Source: Anastrepha obliqua (lineage: Eukaryota; Arthropoda; Insecta; Diptera; Tephritidae). From it: a stretch of 64,000 nt of DNA. Positions 42,176 through 54,889 of the stretch are shown piece by piece; positions within the stretch are counted from its first letter, which is position 1; every line of letters begins with the position of its first letter. The stretch is from positions 121,179,879 through 121,243,878 of the forward strand of contig NC_072896.1 of assembly GCF_027943255.1 (NCBI RefSeq), in the 5' to 3' direction. The notes under the pieces were generated by a model, which searched no databases, was not told where the DNA came from, and was given only the letters and a program-made list of their open reading frames with translations. Both the position numbers and the translations under genes were made by a program.

Positions 42176-42639
42176 CGCAACCATAGATAAGCACTAGCTA
42201 ATCATTTATAAATGGGATCTATTAGTCTGAATATGGCTTAGGACAAAGTTTTGCAATGACCAGTTTCGAGTTTTAAGCTTGAAGCCTTCGACACACTTTC
42301 ATTGAGTTTCTTGAAATTTTGACATATTTTGAACATTTAGGCACTGGAAATGACTGCTATTTAGTCACATATCTCCGTAAGTTTTTCTTAGATTTCTTTA
42401 AAATTTTGACACAATATTTACGAAGTAATTCTTCCGAATCAATGAATCTCGTAGTTGTTCAGAAAGATGAGTATACTTGCAGTTTACACAAAAGTCTTCT
42501 TCTTCTTTATTTGCTTGTTCGATTTCAAATGTTAGCGATCATACAATTTTAATTTATATTCTATACAATTTGCTTAAGTCTGTTCATACCACCAACATTA
42601 AATGTCCAACATTCCACGCCGCATATAAGTGCAGACCCC

Positions 42640-44220
42640 ACTTAGTAGCTTATGAAACGAATTTTGTATTGGCAAAATGTAGATCTTGCCTTTTCTATTC
42701 TTGTCCTCATTTCATCCAATGCATCCCAGCTGTCATTGACCCAACCACCAAGGCATTTGTAGTTTGAAATATTTTCTATCGGTTCGTCATTTATCGTTAG
42801 TTCATAAGCAGTGACTGTAGGTTTCCTGTTGACATGCATAAATTGAGTGTTTTTGATGTTGATTCTTAGTCTGAATTGCTGATTCACTAATATTAAATAA
42901 TGATTGTAGGTCAGGCATACTGGTTGCTAAAAGTGTAACACTTGGCGTTTCTAATATTGCTTATGATGATGCCATTGACCTTTAGGCCTTCGCGTGCGCT
43001 CCAAAGAGCTTCTTGGCATATTTTTTCGCATAGATGTTAAAAAGAAGGGGTGACAATACACACGCCTGTCTTACGTCTTTAAGGATATTTATGTCTTTGG
43101 TATTCTCATCGCTCGGTTTTTTAGGCAACGTGATTTGCCATTTCCAATAGTTTCCAAAATCTCAAATAATTTGTTATGCGGCACATTGTCGAAAGATTTT
43201 TCATAGTCCAAGGAACATATGAATACATTTTTTTGCACATCTTTGCAATTCTGCATAAGAATATTTAAAGCAAATAGCAAATATAGCTTCGCGAGTATCC
43301 ATACCATTTTTGAAACTAAACTGGGAAATTTCCATATATCATATTTTTTATAAATTTTGTTAGGAATTATTTTTAAGAAATTTTTAATAGATTAGTTCAT
43401 GAGGCTTATAAGTCTACATACATCACATTTTTTGCACTGGTTCTCTTCGATAATGTGATAAAGGTGGATTTTAGCCATTTTTGTGGGTACCGACCAGAAT
43501 CATCAATATAATTCAAGATCTGTTGAAGTAGTTGCAAACTGTTTTCGACAATAAGTTTTAGAATATCTGAAGGGACTTATTATCTTTCAGAATTTGACAG
43601 GTTGTTCAACTTCTTCTAATGTTACATCCTGTGAGCTCATTTTCCAAAACATTTAATAGTTGATGGTTGTTCTTTTTGGTATATATTGTGACCTCATTGA
43701 GTAGTTTATGAATGAGGAAATCATCATGCGCAGCTTGCAGTCTTTCTACTCTTTGCACTGCTCATTTAGCCAATCAATTTTAGTTCCTCGCACTTTATGT
43801 CGAATTCGCTGGCTGCGTGTTTTTTTTCTTATAATTTATTCTTTCTTCAAAGTAAAAATTGTATGATATTATTTCGTTCGGTTCCATTTGGTTTTAGTCT
43901 TGCAGACTTTTTTGCTAAGAGAGTTTTTAGAAAGAGTGGAAAGAACATTTTTTAATTTTTTACCCATGATTCAAGAGAACTTCTATATTTGCGACCGGAT
44001 CGCAATAAAATTGTTGTTAATTTGTGTTGCTAGTATTGCTCTTGTGCTTTCGTCGTTTTTTAGTAGTCTTGCGTTGATTTTGGCTTTGTCTGCTTTTGTT
44101 TTGGTTTCTTTCGCTCTGGCCAATTTTGATTCAAACTTCGCCAGCAATAATTTGTGGTTGGAAAAAATATCAGCACAAGAATAGGCGTACAGTCTGCTTT
44201 TTAATCATTTAAAGCAGGTA
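42640..44220 (-). pseudogene. RTE-like LINE ORF2: endonuclease end and RT remnants
   Basis: In sense order: NHKLLLAKFESKLARAKETK (end of the AP endonuclease, SDHxLL motif, about 44160); TKIDWLNEQCKE (about 43770); NSLQLLQQILNYI, DDSGRYPQKWLKSTF and CRLISLMN (RT palm start, about 43540-43400); FICSLDYEKSFDNVPHNKLF (RT motif A, about 43220); KNTQFMHVNRKP, LTINDEPIENISNYKCLGGW and DEMRTRIEKARSTF (about 42850-42660). Many frames and stops. It is one long but ruined minus-strand element ending in the part at 41.6-42.0 kb. The hydrophobic plus-strand 98-aa ORF at 43888 is its antisense shadow. Confidence 0.72.
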
Positions 44221-44224
44221 TTGA

Positions 44225-46015
44225 AATTAAATGCAAAAGAAGAAACAGGGCGCGATGAAATGGCAACCCTTACTGATAGCAAACCTACGCCAGCTGGATA
44301 GTCACTTTTATTAATTGCTTAAAGACAAAAATTGGAAAAATCATAATTGATTTCTGGCCCCTTTCTTTCAGTAGCCGATTACAGTAAGATCCTGCAAGCT
44401 TTTGCTTGCTGGGAATTTCCCCATCTGTACAAGTTTATGTTAGCTTTTCATGGCCATGGCTATTTGCAATAAAAAGTGGCATTGCATACAGATTTTTATT
44501 GGTTTTTTATACCCGTAAGAGTTCTAAACCCTCTGCACGTGCGGAAGTTATCAAAAGCCATCATTCCAGTATCTATGTGTTTGTGTATTGTCTATGTGTA
44601 TGGGTATTTTAATACAATTTGTACTTAAACATATTAGTGCGTGCCTTTTCAGTGTTTTTTGTGCGGAAAATGAAATCAATTCTTCGAAGCAGAAATGGGG
44701 GAAGGGCAACAGGTGTGTAAGTGATAACTGCCAATGCCAGTATTTAGTTGCTTGTGTTCCTTTTTTGTTCTTTTATATCTTTCGAATGACTTATTGAATT
44801 CTAGTTATGCGCGAATTTATATATTCGACGCGAGAATTTAGGGGCAAACGGAAATAAAACCGTTTTTACTGTCATTTATTACACGATTTGAGGCGATATA
44901 TGTATGCCCGATTGAACGGTATTACAACATCGTGTAGAAAGTATTTACATGTAGTAGTAGTACTCCTGTATGTAGATGCTCATACAATACAGCATAAACG
45001 AGAAATTTGTTCTATAAGAACAAAAATGTTAAATTAGGTAGGGTAAGAATACTAGGCACCTGCATGCTATTCATTTCCTGTATAAGAATTTCGAATCTAA
45101 TCCACTACCATAGCTGTCATCTATCGAAGCGAGTGGCAGTCAAATAGGCTGCTGTCTGGTTAATAACTCATGTAGATAATACCACATCATCGATTGATGG
45201 ATTATCAATTCAGTGCTGATAACAGATTTTGTGACGCCTATTTTTTGTGAAAATCGTGTGAGTGACCACTAATTTCAACCAGATGACGTCACATGCCACA
45301 CAGCTCTGTGAATTATCCATTTGATGCGACCATTGTTTCTAAAGCGACTGAGATTGATTTTGATTGGCCACTGAGGCCATCCAATTCTATCCAAACTTTG
45401 ATTTGAGGAAATTTAAAGTTAACATCCGATGTGTTGCACCTATAAATCAATTGAGTTTATGAAGATAGCAAACATTTTCTTAAGTTTAGGCTTTGAATGA
45501 GTTTAGAGAATATAGAAATGTAGTGCTTCGTTAGTAAAAAGTGTGTGGATTATATTTAGGAAAGAATTGGGACTGCTTCACAAAAATACTCAGATGAATC
45601 TAAGCTGTTGGACAGCCACTAAGCTACAAAGCCTGCCATTCGATTGCAAGGCATGAGAGCCTGTTCAGCAGTGCCCATGTAAGTCCCTCTGTATTTAGCA
45701 TTCTTCACATCCACATCCAGACCCAAGCGTAGAGGGCTACTTTGAAGATCACTGGCATCATTATCAATATGGAAGCGTATCTGAGATATAAGATCATCGA
45801 TAATATTTGGACTTTATTTCCACAAAACGCAATACCGATAAACACCACGCAATTAAGATTTAGCTTTTCGAAAGAATGCAGGATGGAACTTTGTTAGAAA
45901 AATTATTGGGTACCGTGCACCCTGGCAATGGAAAAGAAGAAAGCATATGAGGAAGTATATTGAGACAATCTAACCACTTTGAAGAACTTCAAGAGACTCC
46001 CCGATTTTTATAAAT
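44225..46015. other. Unannotated DNA
   Basis: No supported gene; ORFs of 68-71 aa have no domain. Moderately AT-rich without long microsatellites. It forms the left flank of the hexanucleotide array. Confidence 0.4.
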
Positions 46016-46021
46016 GACATA

Positions 46022-47395
46022 GGAGATGAAGATGAAGATGATGATGAAGATGAAGATGGAGATGAAGATGAAGATGGAGATGAAGATGAAGATGAAGATG
46101 AAGATGAAGATGAAGATGAAGATGAAGATGAAGATGAAGATGAAGATGAAGATGAAGATGAAGATGAAGATGAAGATGAAGATGAAGATGAAGATGAAGA
46201 TGAAGATGAAGATGAAGATGAAGATGAAGATGCGGATGAGGATGCAGATGAAGATGAAGATGAAGATGAAGATGAAGATGAAGATGAAGATGAAGATGAA
46301 GATGAATATGAAGATGAAGATGAAGATGAAGATGAAGATGAAGATGAAGATGAAGATGAAGATGAAGATGAAGATGAAGATGAAGATGAAGATGAAGATG
46401 AAGATGAAGATGAAGATGAAGATGAAGATGAAGATGAAGATGAAGATGAAGATGAAGATGAAGATGAAGATGAAGATGAAGATGAAGATGAAGATGAAGA
46501 TGAAGATGAAGATGAAGATGAAGATGAAGATGAAGATGAAGATGAAGATGAAGATGAAGATGAAGATGAATATGAAGATGAAGATGAAGATGAAGATGAA
46601 GATGAAGATGAAGATGAAGATGAAGATGAAGATGAAGATGAAGATGAAGATGAAGATGAAGATGAAGATGAAGATGAAGATGAAGATGAAGATGAAGATG
46701 AAGATGAAGATGAAGATGAAGATGAAGATGAAGATGAAGATGAAGATGAAGATGAAGATGAAGATGAAGATGAAGATGAAGATGAAGATGAAGATGAAGA
46801 TGAAGATGAAGATGAAGATGAAGATGAAGATGAAGATGAAGATGAAGATGAAGATGAAGATGAAGATGAAGATGAAGATGAAGATGAAGATGAAGATGAA
46901 GATGAAGATGAAGATGAAGATGAAGATGAAGATGAAGATGAAGATGAAGATGAAGATGAAGATGAAGATGAAGATGAAGATGAAGATGAAGATGAAGATG
47001 AAGATGAAGATGAAGATGAAGATGAAGATGAAGATGAAGATGAAGATGAAGATGAAGATGAAGATGAAGATGAAGATGAAGATGAAGATGAAGATGAAGA
47101 TGAAGATGAAGATGAAGATGAAGATGAAGATGAAGATGAAGATGAAGATGAAGATGAAGATGAAGATGAAGATGAAGATGAAGATGAAGATGAAGATGAA
47201 GATGAAGATGAAGATGAAGATGAAGATGAAGATGAAGATGAAGATGAAGATGAAGATGAAGATGAGGATAAACATGAAGACGAAGATGAAGATGAAGATG
47301 AAAATGAAGATGAAGATGAAGATGAAGATGGAGATGAAGACGAAGATAAAGATGGAGATGAAGATGAAGATGAATATTAAGGTAAAGCAAAGAAG
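46022..47395. repeat. (GATGAA)n hexanucleotide array, ~1.36 kb
   Basis: About 225 units of GATGAA/GAAGAT. From 46311 to about 47260 it is almost uninterrupted; the only visible internal change there is GAATAT near 46571. Variant units cluster at both edges: GATGATGATGAA and GATGGA at 46032-46080, a GCGGATGAGGATGCAGAT block at about 46231-46250, GAATAT at about 46305, and GAGGATAAACAT, GACGAA, AAAGATGGA after 47262. Long ORFs in several frames on both strands (Met-Lys, Phe-Ile, His-Leu dipeptides) follow only from the repeat. Confidence 0.97.
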
Positions 47396-47514
47396 GCAAA
47401 CCTGAAGATTATGACAGAATTAAAGATAAAGTTACGAGATGTAGGGAAAGATAGAGGAAAATATTAGAATACAAATGTAAAGATTAAATAACTTCAAGCG
47501 CAGGGAAATCACCA

Positions 47515-48050
47515 GTTGTTGTTGCTGTAGCAGCATACTAAACTCTGTCAGTGCAATATAGATTACCGGTCGTCTTCATCTAGCTCATCTAACGGTAAGC
47601 CCAAGAGACTTGCTGCTTCGATAGGTTGGCTCCAGAGGGAGAGTGGTGTTAGATGAGTAGATTTGATGGGGTATGTGGTTAGTATCGTTTGGGTTGCCTT
47701 TACATGCTGGACATATGTTTAGTATGTCGGGATCAATTCTGGATCATTATTAGTTTAACCTGCTACAGTATACAGAATTTAATTGTGTCCAGGTTACGTG
47801 AGTGTCTCGGGCTAGCTGAAGCTCTAAATCTGCTATGGGTGGTAGTTGAACTCCAATTACGTCATTCGGGGGTCAGGAGTCACGAGTTTAAGCAGGTAGT
47901 TAGCGTCTTCCGGCCTCAGTGTCTAAACACTGCCCGGTTCAATAGTTGTCGATTGCTTTTGTCCTGGATCTTGTCGGATTAATTGAAGAGGTGCCTCCTC
48001 ACGTGCAGCGCTTGTTTAAGCAGGTGTCTACATGGCTGAAACCTGAATAC
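47515..48050. repeat. Candidate dispersed repeat fragment
   Basis: It begins with GTTGTTGTTGCTGTAGCAGCAT and continues through GGTTGGCTCCAGAGGGAGAGTG, ACATATGTTTAGTATGTCGGG and GCGTCTTCCGGCCTCAGTGTC. From memory such phrases belong to a high-copy dispersed repeat in tephritid assemblies, but I cannot place its class. There is no second copy in this window. A 97-aa ORF at 47689 crosses it; I see no domain and do not call it a gene. Confidence 0.35.
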
Positions 48051-49690
48051 TGAAAAATATAGTAGTCACAAGTGATCTGTCAAAGAAACCCTTTCGAAAA
48101 AAGTACCTCCAATCTGATCACCCGTTACTATGATAGAATCGCTCGCTGAAAACTATAGTAATAGCTTTCTTTATTTTCTTTATATTTTATTTCTAAACAA
48201 TAGATAAATCTCAAGGGCTAGCTGACATTAAAATCTCATAAAAGAGATATGTGAAATTATCATATTTGAGCCTGAACAACTAAAAAGTTTTTCAACTTTA
48301 ACTTGCCAATGGCTTAAATACACCAGAACCCGGTGTTGAAAATAAGTTTCAAACTTACTTTTTGCACCCAATACATAATATTTTATATTGCATGAAGAAA
48401 TACCGCAGCCGACAAAAGAAGAGGGAGAAAAAATACGAAGTATGTACAAATGTGCGCATCTTTGTCCTTCAAAAAGTGACACGCGGCAGCTTAGTGTGTA
48501 AGTATAGAGATAGGTGGGCAAGTGTGCATCAACAAAAAAAAAAAAACAAAAAAAAAGAGAAAAGCAGAAGAACAGAAAAGCAGTGAAGGGACAATGGTAA
48601 AGTTTCACCTCAGTTGTTGTTTACCACATCGCCATTTTTTTCGCCTTGCTGAACTTTGCTGCTGCTTTGGTTTTTGCTATTTGTTGAACTTGTTGTTGTT
48701 GTCAAGTTGGACATGCTTAATATACTAACTTCTTGTATACATATATACCTATATACCTATATATACATATAATCTCACACACATGCAATATATATTTTTT
48801 TTAGCAGAAATGCATGCAATTTTTCCAACTCCTTTTTGTCCTGACACCGTCGCTTGGTGACAAATTCTCTAATATGCAATGTCGTTGAAGTGACAGCTAC
48901 GATAACATTTATGACACTCTACATGAATACTTAGTTGGTGATAATGATGTTGCTGTAGCTGTTGCTGTTAATGCTAATGTGACTGACTTGGGAGAAAAGT
49001 AATAGGAGGATGCAGCGCGAGAGCAAAAAACAAATAATAAAAAAATTACTGCAAAAGTGAAGTGAGATAAAAAAAAACACAAATAAACTGTTATGTCACT
49101 CTCAACAATAAATGAGGCGCTGTGCCAGCATAAAAAATAGCGAAAATTTGCCACTCATGCCGCTCTGCTCGCTGCTAATTTTCATGTCCATTTTGATTTA
49201 GTTACTCAAGCGAGTATTGCTGTTTTTGCATGCCTAGGTCTTCATTTCTAACAAAAATTAGTTACTAGAATACACTGGGAGATAGTAAAATTTATACAGG
49301 CAAAACTTCATATGCACGTGAAACTTTAATTGTATAGAGTAATGCAGCATATTCCGTTTTTCACTTGCTTATCAATTTAACAACACTAACGTATATCCCA
49401 CCGGGGACGACAGGAATTTGCCCATTAAGGAGCAAAGCTCCGATTGGTAATAGAGTTTTTTAAGATAAGGAACTCTAACCAGCTTCTGCTCTGCGTCAGA
49501 TCTTAGAACTGGTGCTGCCAGTTAACCTCCCGGCAACAGTATTTCCTCTGCGCAGATCTTAAGTTTATACCGCTTCCCCCCCATGTAGATCCTCGTTTGC
49601 GAAAGTAGCAAATACATAGTGTAAAATCGTAAATTTAAAATTTTTTCTATTGATAATTTTTATTAATCGGCATAACTTTTAACTAGAAAC
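48051..49690. other. Unannotated DNA with TA/CA microsatellites
   Basis: No supported gene. TATACATATATACC repeats at about 48735-48775 and an A-rich stretch at 48530-48580. ORFs up to 126 aa lack domains and are biased by these tracts. Confidence 0.4.
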
Positions 49691-49719
49691 AGAAAACCCA
49701 TAAAAATATTTGTTTTTTT

Positions 49720-51085
49720 TTTAAATAATTTTTACTGATGAACATCTTGGAATTATTCAAAAAAGTGGACGTACAAGCAAAAAAAAAATTATTTTTCCAA
49801 TAACTTTTAATGTTTAATATCTCGAAATTATTTAAAAAAAACTATTCTTTTTCTGAAATAATTTTTTCTGAAATATTTACAAAATAAAATTGACGTACAA
49901 GCAAAAAAAAAGTTTTTTTTTTTTTAAATAATCTTCACTGTTGAATATCTCCAGATCATTTAAAAAAGTGGACGTAAAAGCAAAAACCTATGTTTTTTCC
50001 AAATAATTTTTAATGTTAATATCTCGAATTTATGTTTTTTATTCGCAAAAAAAAGTTTTTTTTTTAATTCTTTTTCTGTTGAATACATCGAAATTTTTAA
50101 AAAGGTGGACGAAAAAGTATGAAGGGAAAATTCTCTTTTTTTAATAATTTTTAATGTTTAAATTATTATTATTATTAATTAAAGTGGACACACAAGCAAA
50201 AGAAATTATGTTTTTTCAAATTTTTTTTTTAAGGTTGAGCACCTTGAAATTATTTAAAAAAGTGGTCGTACAATCCAAAACAAAAAAACTAATATATTTT
50301 TTTGAAAACTTTTTTTATGTGGAATATCTTGAAATTATTCCAAAAAAGTGAACGAATTGAATTTTGCTTTATTAGCAAAAAAAAGTTTTTTTTCAAATAC
50401 TTTTTATGTTGAATATCTCGAAATTATTGAAAAAAGTGGACGTACAAGCATTAAAAAACACTTTTTTCAAATAAATTTTAAACTTGAATATGTCGAAATC
50501 ATAATTAATTCCAATATTGAATATATTGATAATAATTCTTAATATTGAGTATCTCGAATTTATTTGAAAAAGTGGACATACGAGCAAAAGAAAATCTTTT
50601 TTTTTAATAAATTTTACCGTGGAATATCTCGAAATCATTTAAAAAGTGGACGTGCATCTGAAAAAAAAACATTTTTCTTATCAAATACTTTGTATTGTCG
50701 AAAATCCCGAAAAAAAATTTTTTTGTTTCAAAAAATTTTTGCTCACTCGAAGCTATTTTAAAAAGTGAACGTTTATAATAAATTTTACTATTGAATGTCT
50801 CGAAGTGGAATATATCGAAAAAGTGGACGTACATCAGAAAAAAAATTTTTTTATCAAATAATTTTTAATGCCGAATATCCGGAAAAAAATACTTTTTTGT
50901 TTCAAAAAAATTTTACTCACTCGAAACTATTTAAAAAAGTGGACGTCCGCAAGAATGTTTCAAATGATTTTTTTTAATATTTTTTACTGTTAAATATCTC
51001 GAAACTATTTAAAAAAGTGAACGTAAAAGCAAAATAGTTTTTTTTCCAAAGAATTCTTTTAGTTGATAATTTCGAAATTATTAAA
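49720..51085. repeat. Degenerate ~96-bp tandem array, about 14 units
   Basis: The recurring core is AATATCTCGAAATTATTTAAAA, then AAGTGGACGTACAAGCAAAA, then a T-rich stretch ending TTTTTAATGTTG. The GTGGACGT or variant anchor occurs near 49766, 49890, 49964, 50106, 50184, 50266, 50345, 50436, 50570, 50645, 50763, 50823, 50938 and 51017, a mean step of about 96 bp (range about 60-140). Units differ by substitutions and indels, so it is old. The 60-90-aa ORFs here are repeat by-products. Confidence 0.85.
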
Positions 51086-51119
51086 AAAAATCGAACATTT
51101 TTCCGTTCAAATCGAACAT

Positions 51120-53080
51120 TTTGAAAACGCTAAAGTTTTGAAAACCGTGGGACAAAACCAAATTTACCCCAAATGACATCCACAATAACGTCCATAAGTA
51201 TCTAGGATGACTTTTTCACCATAGCCCTGTATGTTGAAAAACTGGTTACACTTTTAGACGCGTGCATACTTTCTACCACTTTTCTTTGTCTCATTTCCGC
51301 TGGTTGTGGTTGTCTTGTTTAATACTTCAACTGTCATGAATTTATCACAGCGTCAGATAACGCTTATATTGTGCACTTGTGTGCTGTTGTTAACTCACAA
51401 GCGCATGTTTGAGAGTGTGAGCAGTTCTCAAGTACTTGGAAAACTACATTGAACCTCAAGCAATCTCAGTTTGACGTGTCGCCCAGTCTGCTGGCCTAGT
51501 TGTTTATCGAAGCACAGCAATCTGCATTGTCTCATCAGCTAAGTATTACAGCAACTACGAAAGTGATTCCTACTTAGTTTGCCTCCGTATATACTCGTAT
51601 GTACTTATACTCGTAAGCAAAGGTAACTAGAAAATCGAGAGTGTCGAAGTGGTGGGTGCGGCTGGTGAGCTACACGAGCGACTAATGATGCGCACGTGTT
51701 GCATGCATATATGCATACAAATCAGTTGGAATGATTCTTTTGCACACTAACACCCCTTCGCACAGGCGGGGGCAGACCAGATTTAGGTGGCTATAGGCTT
51801 TCTCGCGGCCGATCCATGCGCGTGACAAAAGTATTTTTTCTTTTTTGTTGTTGTTGTTGGTTTTTGTTTTTGCACGGAAGTTACAATTTTCAAACTCTTA
51901 AATCCCAGCAAATTCGCATTCGGCTTAGGTGTAGTGTGATGACATTGGCTGCAAGAGCGACCTTAATGAGCTTTTAATAAAAGATACTCATACCACACGT
52001 CGTCCGTGGTTCAACTACAAATGACTGACACGCACCAATATCCCTTGCAATAAAAAAGGCAAACTGTTCAAAACTCGGCTCTCAAGTGGCTGTCGAAACG
52101 TGCGCTGGCTTATTTGTTGTTTTTGTGCCTAACATTTTTTTCTTGGATTTTAGAAATTATACATCACTTGGCTATATATTTTGCGAATTGCGGCGCTATT
52201 GGCAAAAACATTTTTGTTACGCACACCAGCATTCAAACCAGCACCGCCCTTCAGCAGTCGATGCGTCCACTTGCAAGTGTTTCAGGTTGAATAACTGGTA
52301 GAAGAAAATTCCGTTTGCTAACCGTTTGGCTAAATTTTCACGCTATCAAACAGCATTGGATTTGTCGTCATAATCATCGAATGCTTTTCGTCACGGAAAT
52401 TGAATTTACTCGCTTCAACGATAATTGTTGAAGTTTTTATTGGTATTGGCGTGTTGGCGATTAGCTGCGTGCAACATCGTTGGTTGACTTACTGGCAAGT
52501 GTGGGTGTGCGCGTTTCGTTTGTAGGCATTGCCAACTACGTGTTTAAAGAACTTGCAATTGTCGCTCACCCGCTAAATGCGTTAAATGCGTCGCTGGTGG
52601 TAATAATGATGATGCCATTTGTTTATATAAATGATTTTTATTTCTATTGTTGTTTCTGTTATTTTTGTTTTCAATTGTATTTTCGCTTCTGTGTTTGTTT
52701 TTCCATTGCGTTCTGTGAGTGACGATTATTCAGTTTTAATCCGCCACTTTGGAAAGTACGTGCCGGCAATTTAGAAAACATACCAACCGCAACAAAAACA
52801 AACTTGCGGAATTTCGGCTCATATATTAATTGCCATGCGCGGCAGATGTGTATAAAAGAGGAAAATGTGCAAAATTTCATATTAATGCGAAGGCTAGAGT
52901 AGGTTGAGAAGAGTAAAATAAATTGTGGAGAAAAACATATTCCATAAAAATGTGTTATAGTTTTTTGATAAAAATTTTGCTTAGTTTCAGTCTTCTTATT
53001 TTAATTTTATTATTCGTATGTACGTAGGTAGGTAAATAGGGCGGTGAATTGGTTCGTGCATCAGTTTGGCACTCCGCAAG
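51120..53080. other. Unannotated DNA
   Basis: No supported gene. The longest ORF (80 aa at 52480) is hydrophobic and aromatic-rich with no domain. Contents: GTTGTTGTTGTTGG at about 51847 and microsatellite-like TACTCGTATGTACTTATACTCGTA at about 51592. Confidence 0.4.
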
Positions 53081-53084
53081 TAGC

Positions 53085-54600
53085 AATAAAGCGCCGTTTT
53101 GATACCATCGAGAGACCCCCAACAGACAGATATCTATAGCCAGCCAGCCAGCTAGAGCTGTTAATGTAATGAAGAAGATTGATGGGATTTGCGTTGGCGC
53201 ACTGTCCCGGACTGTCAAAGAAAGGAGCACTCAGTGAGCTTAACCGTCTAACTGCCGAACCCGGACATTCACAGAGAAAGTGCTCAACACGCTTCTTTGC
53301 CTTCTTTGAAAGGGCTCCACGGCTTCTGGGGTTAAATAGTAAACCTAGTTTTTCCTCATACACGCAGTCGGTCAATGACCGGTAAACACAGTTACGAGTT
53401 GGGAAAGTGAATGGCGATGAGTCCCATGACTTGCTGAGTTCGCCGCCTATTGCACTGGGGCTAAAATAACACATGAAGAAATGGAGTTCCATCTTTTCTA
53501 CGCCTTTCTGAGAAATAATTTATGCAATTCTTCTTTAAGAAAAGCTGATGACTGGGTAGAAGATCTCTAAGACCAATTCAGTCCCCTTCCTGGCAAGCTC
53601 ATCAGAAATTCCATTTCCCTCTATATTCCTGGAACCCAAATCAGAGAAATGTTACCTGCGTACCCAAGATATTTCATTTGCTGCTTACAGGAATTGACTA
53701 GTTTGGATATGCTCCATGCCATCGTCAGAGCTTTGATCGCGGCTTGACTATCGGAAAAAATGTTAATAGCTCACTCGTTCCATGCCTGCAGGATCACAAA
53801 GACTTTTAGTTGAAAAATACTAGCAGTATTCGGCAGTCTTAAGGAAATAGATAAATAATTGATTTAGCGAAAACCGCTGCTCCTATTCGCAATTACATGT
53901 TGGAACCATCAGTCAAGGCAGAGGTACCAACATCGGTACAGATTTCTTCTGGTCCCAATCCTACCTACTCGGAATGGTTGCCCTGGAATGACTCTCAAAC
54001 TCCAGTTTGCGGATGAAGAGATCTGTACGAAGTTCAGAGAAATACGGTGTTAAGTGCCCAAAAGTGCTAGCATGTCCATTGAGAGATTGCCCACAAAGGC
54101 TAACCGCCTTGAACCGAATTGTCGATGGAAAGTATATGCAAAAGAACATTCAGTGCAGCACTGGGGCAACTTCTACATTCTCGGGTTTTGCCACTGCTTT
54201 GCATCTTTCCTGTTTAGTATTATTATAACCCTTACGAAGAGCTTCCCACCAAAGCAGGCATCCATACGTTGAAATTGACGGAACCGCCTCGTTGCACATC
54301 CAAGGCATGACCTGTGGCTTGAGTTACCATATTTTACCGAACATAGATTTGCTGGAGTAGAAGGCTATACTGCCCTTCTGTATACGATTTTCAATGGACT
54401 TAGGAGTCGAGCATCACTCCAAATACCCAACTTCCGATGAAAGTCTGCGTGTATTTGTATATAAAAACGCTCATTCTCCAAAAACTGAACCCTGTATTCT
54501 GAAAATGCAATTTTAATGAAGGCTATCCTAATTTCAAGTTGATTTTGTTTAAACATTCCGGGAGTAAGGTTGATGCTATCCAAAAAGGCGCATGAACCAT
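53085..54600 (-). pseudogene. RNase H-bearing LINE ORF2 remnant, family Y copy 2
   Basis: Minus-strand pieces in order: STYGCLLWWEALRKGYNNTK (about 54275-54215), HASTFGHLTPYFSELRTDLF, RNIEGNGISDELARKGTEL (RNase H end, about 53640-53585), KKRVEHFLCECPGSAVRRLS (zinc end motif, about 53290) and ANPINLLHYINSSSWLAGYR (about 53190-53140). This is the RT-thumb to C-terminus order of LOA/I-like LINEs. Many stops and frames. The C-terminal LLHYINS ending identifies the family also seen at 35.5-36.4 kb. Confidence 0.7.
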
Positions 54601-54889
54601 TGCATGCGTTACGAGCTCATTTCCACCAGCTTTTATACACTCAGCCAGTGCACCAAGAGTTTGAAGGAGCCCTGTTGCTTCACACTAATTAACAGCCATT
54701 CTAGCCGCGGCTTGGCCAAGGGGTGTGACCGGAATTTCGAACTTTATTGCCGCTTTGTGGGTGTTGTTGTTGAAGTGGTTGAGTCTTTCCACTGTATTAA
54801 TCCCAAATAGTGACCAGCACCGTTTTAATACCACTGTCCTCGTGAGATGATGTCTTTTTTTTTGGATTTTTTTTTTGTTCAAAGCCAGA

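Noticed and set aside
41995..42640. One continuous minus-strand LINE from 44.2 to 41.6 kb
   Set aside because: Between 42.64 and 42.0 kb the expected RT thumb is missing and a plus-strand LINE end (42.0-42.18 kb) intervenes, so the parts are annotated separately.
43888..44184. Hydrophobic 98-aa plus-strand ORF resembling a small membrane protein
   Set aside because: The minus strand of the same bases encodes recognisable LINE endonuclease sequence (NHKLLLAKF...), so the plus ORF is its antisense shadow.
45989..47405. Three very long ORFs (428-463 aa) with Phe-Ile, His-Leu and Met-Lys dipeptides
   Set aside because: They are direct translations of the GATGAA hexanucleotide array; open frames in several phases on both strands follow from the repeat itself.
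47689..47982. 97-aa ORF in the dispersed-repeat candidate
   Set aside because: No domain, and the surrounding sequence looks like a non-coding repeat.
49720..51085. Could the regular repeats be a CRISPR array?
   Set aside because: Units vary in length (about 60-140 bp), are diverged along their whole length and have no unique spacers or cas genes. The genome is eukaryotic.
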